Assembly (NCBI RefSeq): GCF_014858725.1
Contig: NZ_AQGV01000015.1
Location: 186,001-250,000, forward strand
DNA: 64,000 nucleotides
Origin: Pseudoalteromonas aurantia 208
GTDB lineage: Bacteria; Pseudomonadota; Gammaproteobacteria; Enterobacterales; Alteromonadaceae
Direction of reading: 5' to 3'
Part shown: piece after piece, positions 62,212 through 64,000 of the stretch
Numbering within the stretch: the first letter of the stretch is position 1
Layout of the letters: each line of letters opens with the position of its first letter
The notes under the pieces: generated by a model
What the model was told of the DNA's origin: nothing
What the model saw: the letters and a program-made list of their open reading frames with translations, nothing else
The model's database searches: none
Translations under genes and position numbers: made by a program

Positions 62212-64000
62212 ATGAATTTAACTGTTACGTGGCGAATATTTGGTGGCTTCGCGGTCGTATTGCTTTTGTCTGTTATTTTGTTTTCTGTATCTATAATGGG
62301 CATATCGAATATTGGTAAGGGAATACAAAAAGTATCGACTAAAAGTGTCCCAACTTTAATATCTGGTGCTGCACTGTCAGAAAGTGTTTTGGCAACCGAG
62401 CTGAGCTTAATACAGCTATTTGCGACAGAGCGTCGTAGTGTAGCAAATACCATTAAAGCTGATTTCGACAAACGATACGATGAAAACCAAACCAATTTAC
62501 AAGCACTTGCATTACAGTTAGATAGCCTACCTGAGTTTGCAGAAATACTCTCTAAATTAGAGAAAACCAATGCAGCGCTTTACACCACGTCAATCACCAG
62601 CATCACTAACTATTTGGCCATTTTGACCCAAATTGAAAAAACCAATGAGTTGGCACAAGAGTTCGGTGATATGGGCGATGAAAGCTTAAGTTTTGCATAC
62701 GATTTAGAAGGAATGGCAGAGCAAGAGGCGACCATAAACCTCTTAGCGACCTTTGTATCACTTATTGAAAGCGCGGTAGATAGTGCCAACTCAGTGCTAC
62801 GCTCACAGATTGTGTTTGAGGTGCTTGGTGTACAGTCTGAATTACAAGGCAGTGTTAGCGAAATTGATGAATTATTTAATAAAATACAAATGGCAAGTGA
62901 GTTGCAAGGAAGTGATGAACTGGCATCAATGCATCAAAACCTAACGAGCTTTAAAAATGCATTAGTGGGCAGCGATAGCGCTATTAGCTCAAAAGTAAGT
63001 GTATTGAAACAACTTGGCAAAGTTAAAAAAGACTTCGGTGTTATTAAACAGCATGCTAAGGAAACCAGAGAATTAATCGCTGAGCTCAAGAAACAAATAA
63101 TGACTTATACTGGCTCGATTCAATCACAGGCTGAAAGTACAGTGTCTGATAATCAATTTGTGATCACAATGTTGGCTGGGTTGATCATTGTGTTGTCTAT
63201 TGCAGTGTCATTTGTAGTGACTCGTTCAATCAAAGTACCGTTAGCTATGTCAATACAACAAATTAAAACCGCAGCAACGGGCGACATGACTGTCCAGTTT
63301 GTAAAAGAGCAAGAAGATGAGTTGGGTGAGATGGCGCAAAGCATGCAGCAACTCGTAAATAGTTTGCGCGATACGTTAAATGAAATATCGGATAACTCGC
63401 AGTTGTTGGCCAGTACAGCAGAACAAACCAGTGTGATAGCTGATCAAAGCTTTAATAGTGCCAATGAACAAAGTTCACAAATGCACGCAATGAGTACGTC
63501 GATCAACGAAATGACAGAAACAGTCTCCTCTGTTGCTGCAAGTGTTCACAGCACGTTAGAAGAAGTTGAAAAAGCCAGTACTGAAGCTGAACAAGGGGAA
63601 ACCGTGTTACTGAAGAACGTAGAGAGCATTTCAGCGTTGGGTAAAACTATAGAAGGCTCGGCAAACGTGATTCAGCAGCTAAATAACGATACGGTCAGTA
63701 TTAGTTCGGTATTGGCTGAGATAAAAGGCATTGCAGAACAGACCAATTTATTGGCACTCAATGCTGCAATAGAAGCGGCTAGAGCTGGAGAGCAAGGACG
63801 TGGGTTTGCAGTGGTGGCTGATGAGGTGAGGTCATTGGCCAGCCGTACTCAAGAGTCAACACAAGAGATTCAGTCTGCCATTGAAAACTTGATCAGTGGT
63901 GCACAGCAGGCCGTTGAGAGTATGACCAGTTCTCAGCAAGCCTCAAGAGAATGCGTCGATGGGATCAATAGCGTGAAGAATATGTTGCAGTCTATTGTGC
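62212..64000 (+). CDS. Methyl-accepting chemotaxis protein, cut at the window edge
   Basis: The ATG at 62212 opens a frame of 596 codons that continues beyond the window, so the C-terminus is missing. A first TM helix (about 9-31), a mostly helical periplasmic domain with coiled-coil character (about 32-316), a second TM (about 317-337), a HAMP domain and the MCP signalling domain are visible, with the hairpin tip EQTNLLALNAAIEAARAG near residue 515. The ligand domain looks four-helix-bundle-like. No clear ribosome binding site precedes the ATG. Confidence 0.93.
   Translation, partial: MNLTVTWRIFGGFAVVLLLSVILFSVSIMGISNIGKGIQKVSTKSVPTLISGAALSESVLATELSLIQLFATERRSVANTIKADFDKRYDENQTNLQALALQLDSLPEFAEILSKLEKTNAALYTTSITSITNYLAILTQIEKTNELAQEFGDMGDESLSFAYDLEGMAEQEATINLLATFVSLIESAVDSANSVLRSQIVFEVLGVQSELQGSVSEIDELFNKIQMASELQGSDELASMHQNLTSFKNALVGSDSAISSKVSVLKQLGKVKKDFGVIKQHAKETRELIAELKKQIMTYTGSIQSQAESTVSDNQFVITMLAGLIIVLSIAVSFVVTRSIKVPLAMSIQQIKTAATGDMTVQFVKEQEDELGEMAQSMQQLVNSLRDTLNEISDNSQLLASTAEQTSVIADQSFNSANEQSSQMHAMSTSINEMTETVSSVAASVHSTLEEVEKASTEAEQGETVLLKNVESISALGKTIEGSANVIQQLNNDTVSISSVLAEIKGIAEQTNLLALNAAIEAARAGEQGRGFAVVADEVRSLASRTQESTQEIQSAIENLISGAQQAVESMTSSQQASRECVDGINSVKNMLQSIV

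Overview
The window looks like a chromosomal segment of a marine gammaproteobacterium, most likely Pseudoalteromonas or a close relative. This is inferred from the AT-rich sequence, NhaR- and SbcDC-type genes, a LodA/LodB-type quinoprotein pair, many LysR regulators, exported lipoprotein enzymes and orphan response regulators. I see no rRNA, tRNA, insertion sequence, prophage or CRISPR array. About 55 protein genes are supported; one (53 codons) is easy to miss, and the last gene runs off the right edge.

Layout. 1-874: T/G-rich stretch without a convincing gene. 875-11.7 kb: membrane-anchored coiled-coil protein, GTG-start response regulator, small proteins, NhaR, a LysR/OsmC divergent pair, a two-component system, a lipoprotein amidohydrolase, a methyltransferase and a YbaK deacylase. 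12.5-25.4 kb: hybrid histidine kinase, DJ-1/PfpI protein, exported M3 peptidase, REC-GGDEF diguanylate cyclase with a 53-aa membrane protein downstream, a chemoreceptor with four exact-period PAS repeats, an exported protein of unknown function, a GNAT enzyme and a Rof-like Rho inhibitor. 25.7-33.4 kb: orphan CheY-like regulator, AraC/DUF3224 pair, DUF3833 and chalcone-isomerase-like proteins, LysR, GNAT, UDG-like enzyme, and a DUF3649-PepSY-DUF3325 iron-uptake operon with a candidate Fur box.

33.4-34.0 kb holds an array of about ten copies of an 18-bp element, TTRGTAAAATnnTGATCT, between two convergent genes. Part of it is spaced near whole helical turns, and a 16-bp inverted repeat sits at one end. 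A lone copy lies just upstream of the DUF188 gene at 38.4 kb. 34.0-37.6 kb encodes a PhoX/DUF839 lipoprotein with a collagen-like (TNG)n tract and a diheme cytochrome c lipoprotein. Then come a lipocalin, DUF188, a second orphan CheY-like regulator, a methyltransferase and SbcDC. 46-50 kb: DUF6702-like protein, HAD phosphatase, YebC/YeeN protein and a serine hydrolase.

50.1-53.5 kb is a compact operon: exported GH3 (NagZ-like) glycosidase, DUF1445/D-glutamate cyclase-like enzyme, and PxpA. It reads as a route from cell-wall fragments and D-glutamate through 5-oxoproline to glutamate.

53.6-58.8 kb is the most unusual part. A LodA-like quinoprotein oxidase gene and its LodB-like flavoprotein partner are bracketed by the same palindromic repeat family: 24-bp tandem repeats plus one bipartite hairpin element upstream, and four approximately 260-313-bp tandem units downstream. 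The LodA-like protein seems to have Leu585 where the cofactor-forming Cys is expected, while the partner Trp675 is kept. 58.8-64 kb: SnoaL-like protein, LysR, periplasmic binding protein, GST and a truncated methyl-accepting chemotaxis protein.
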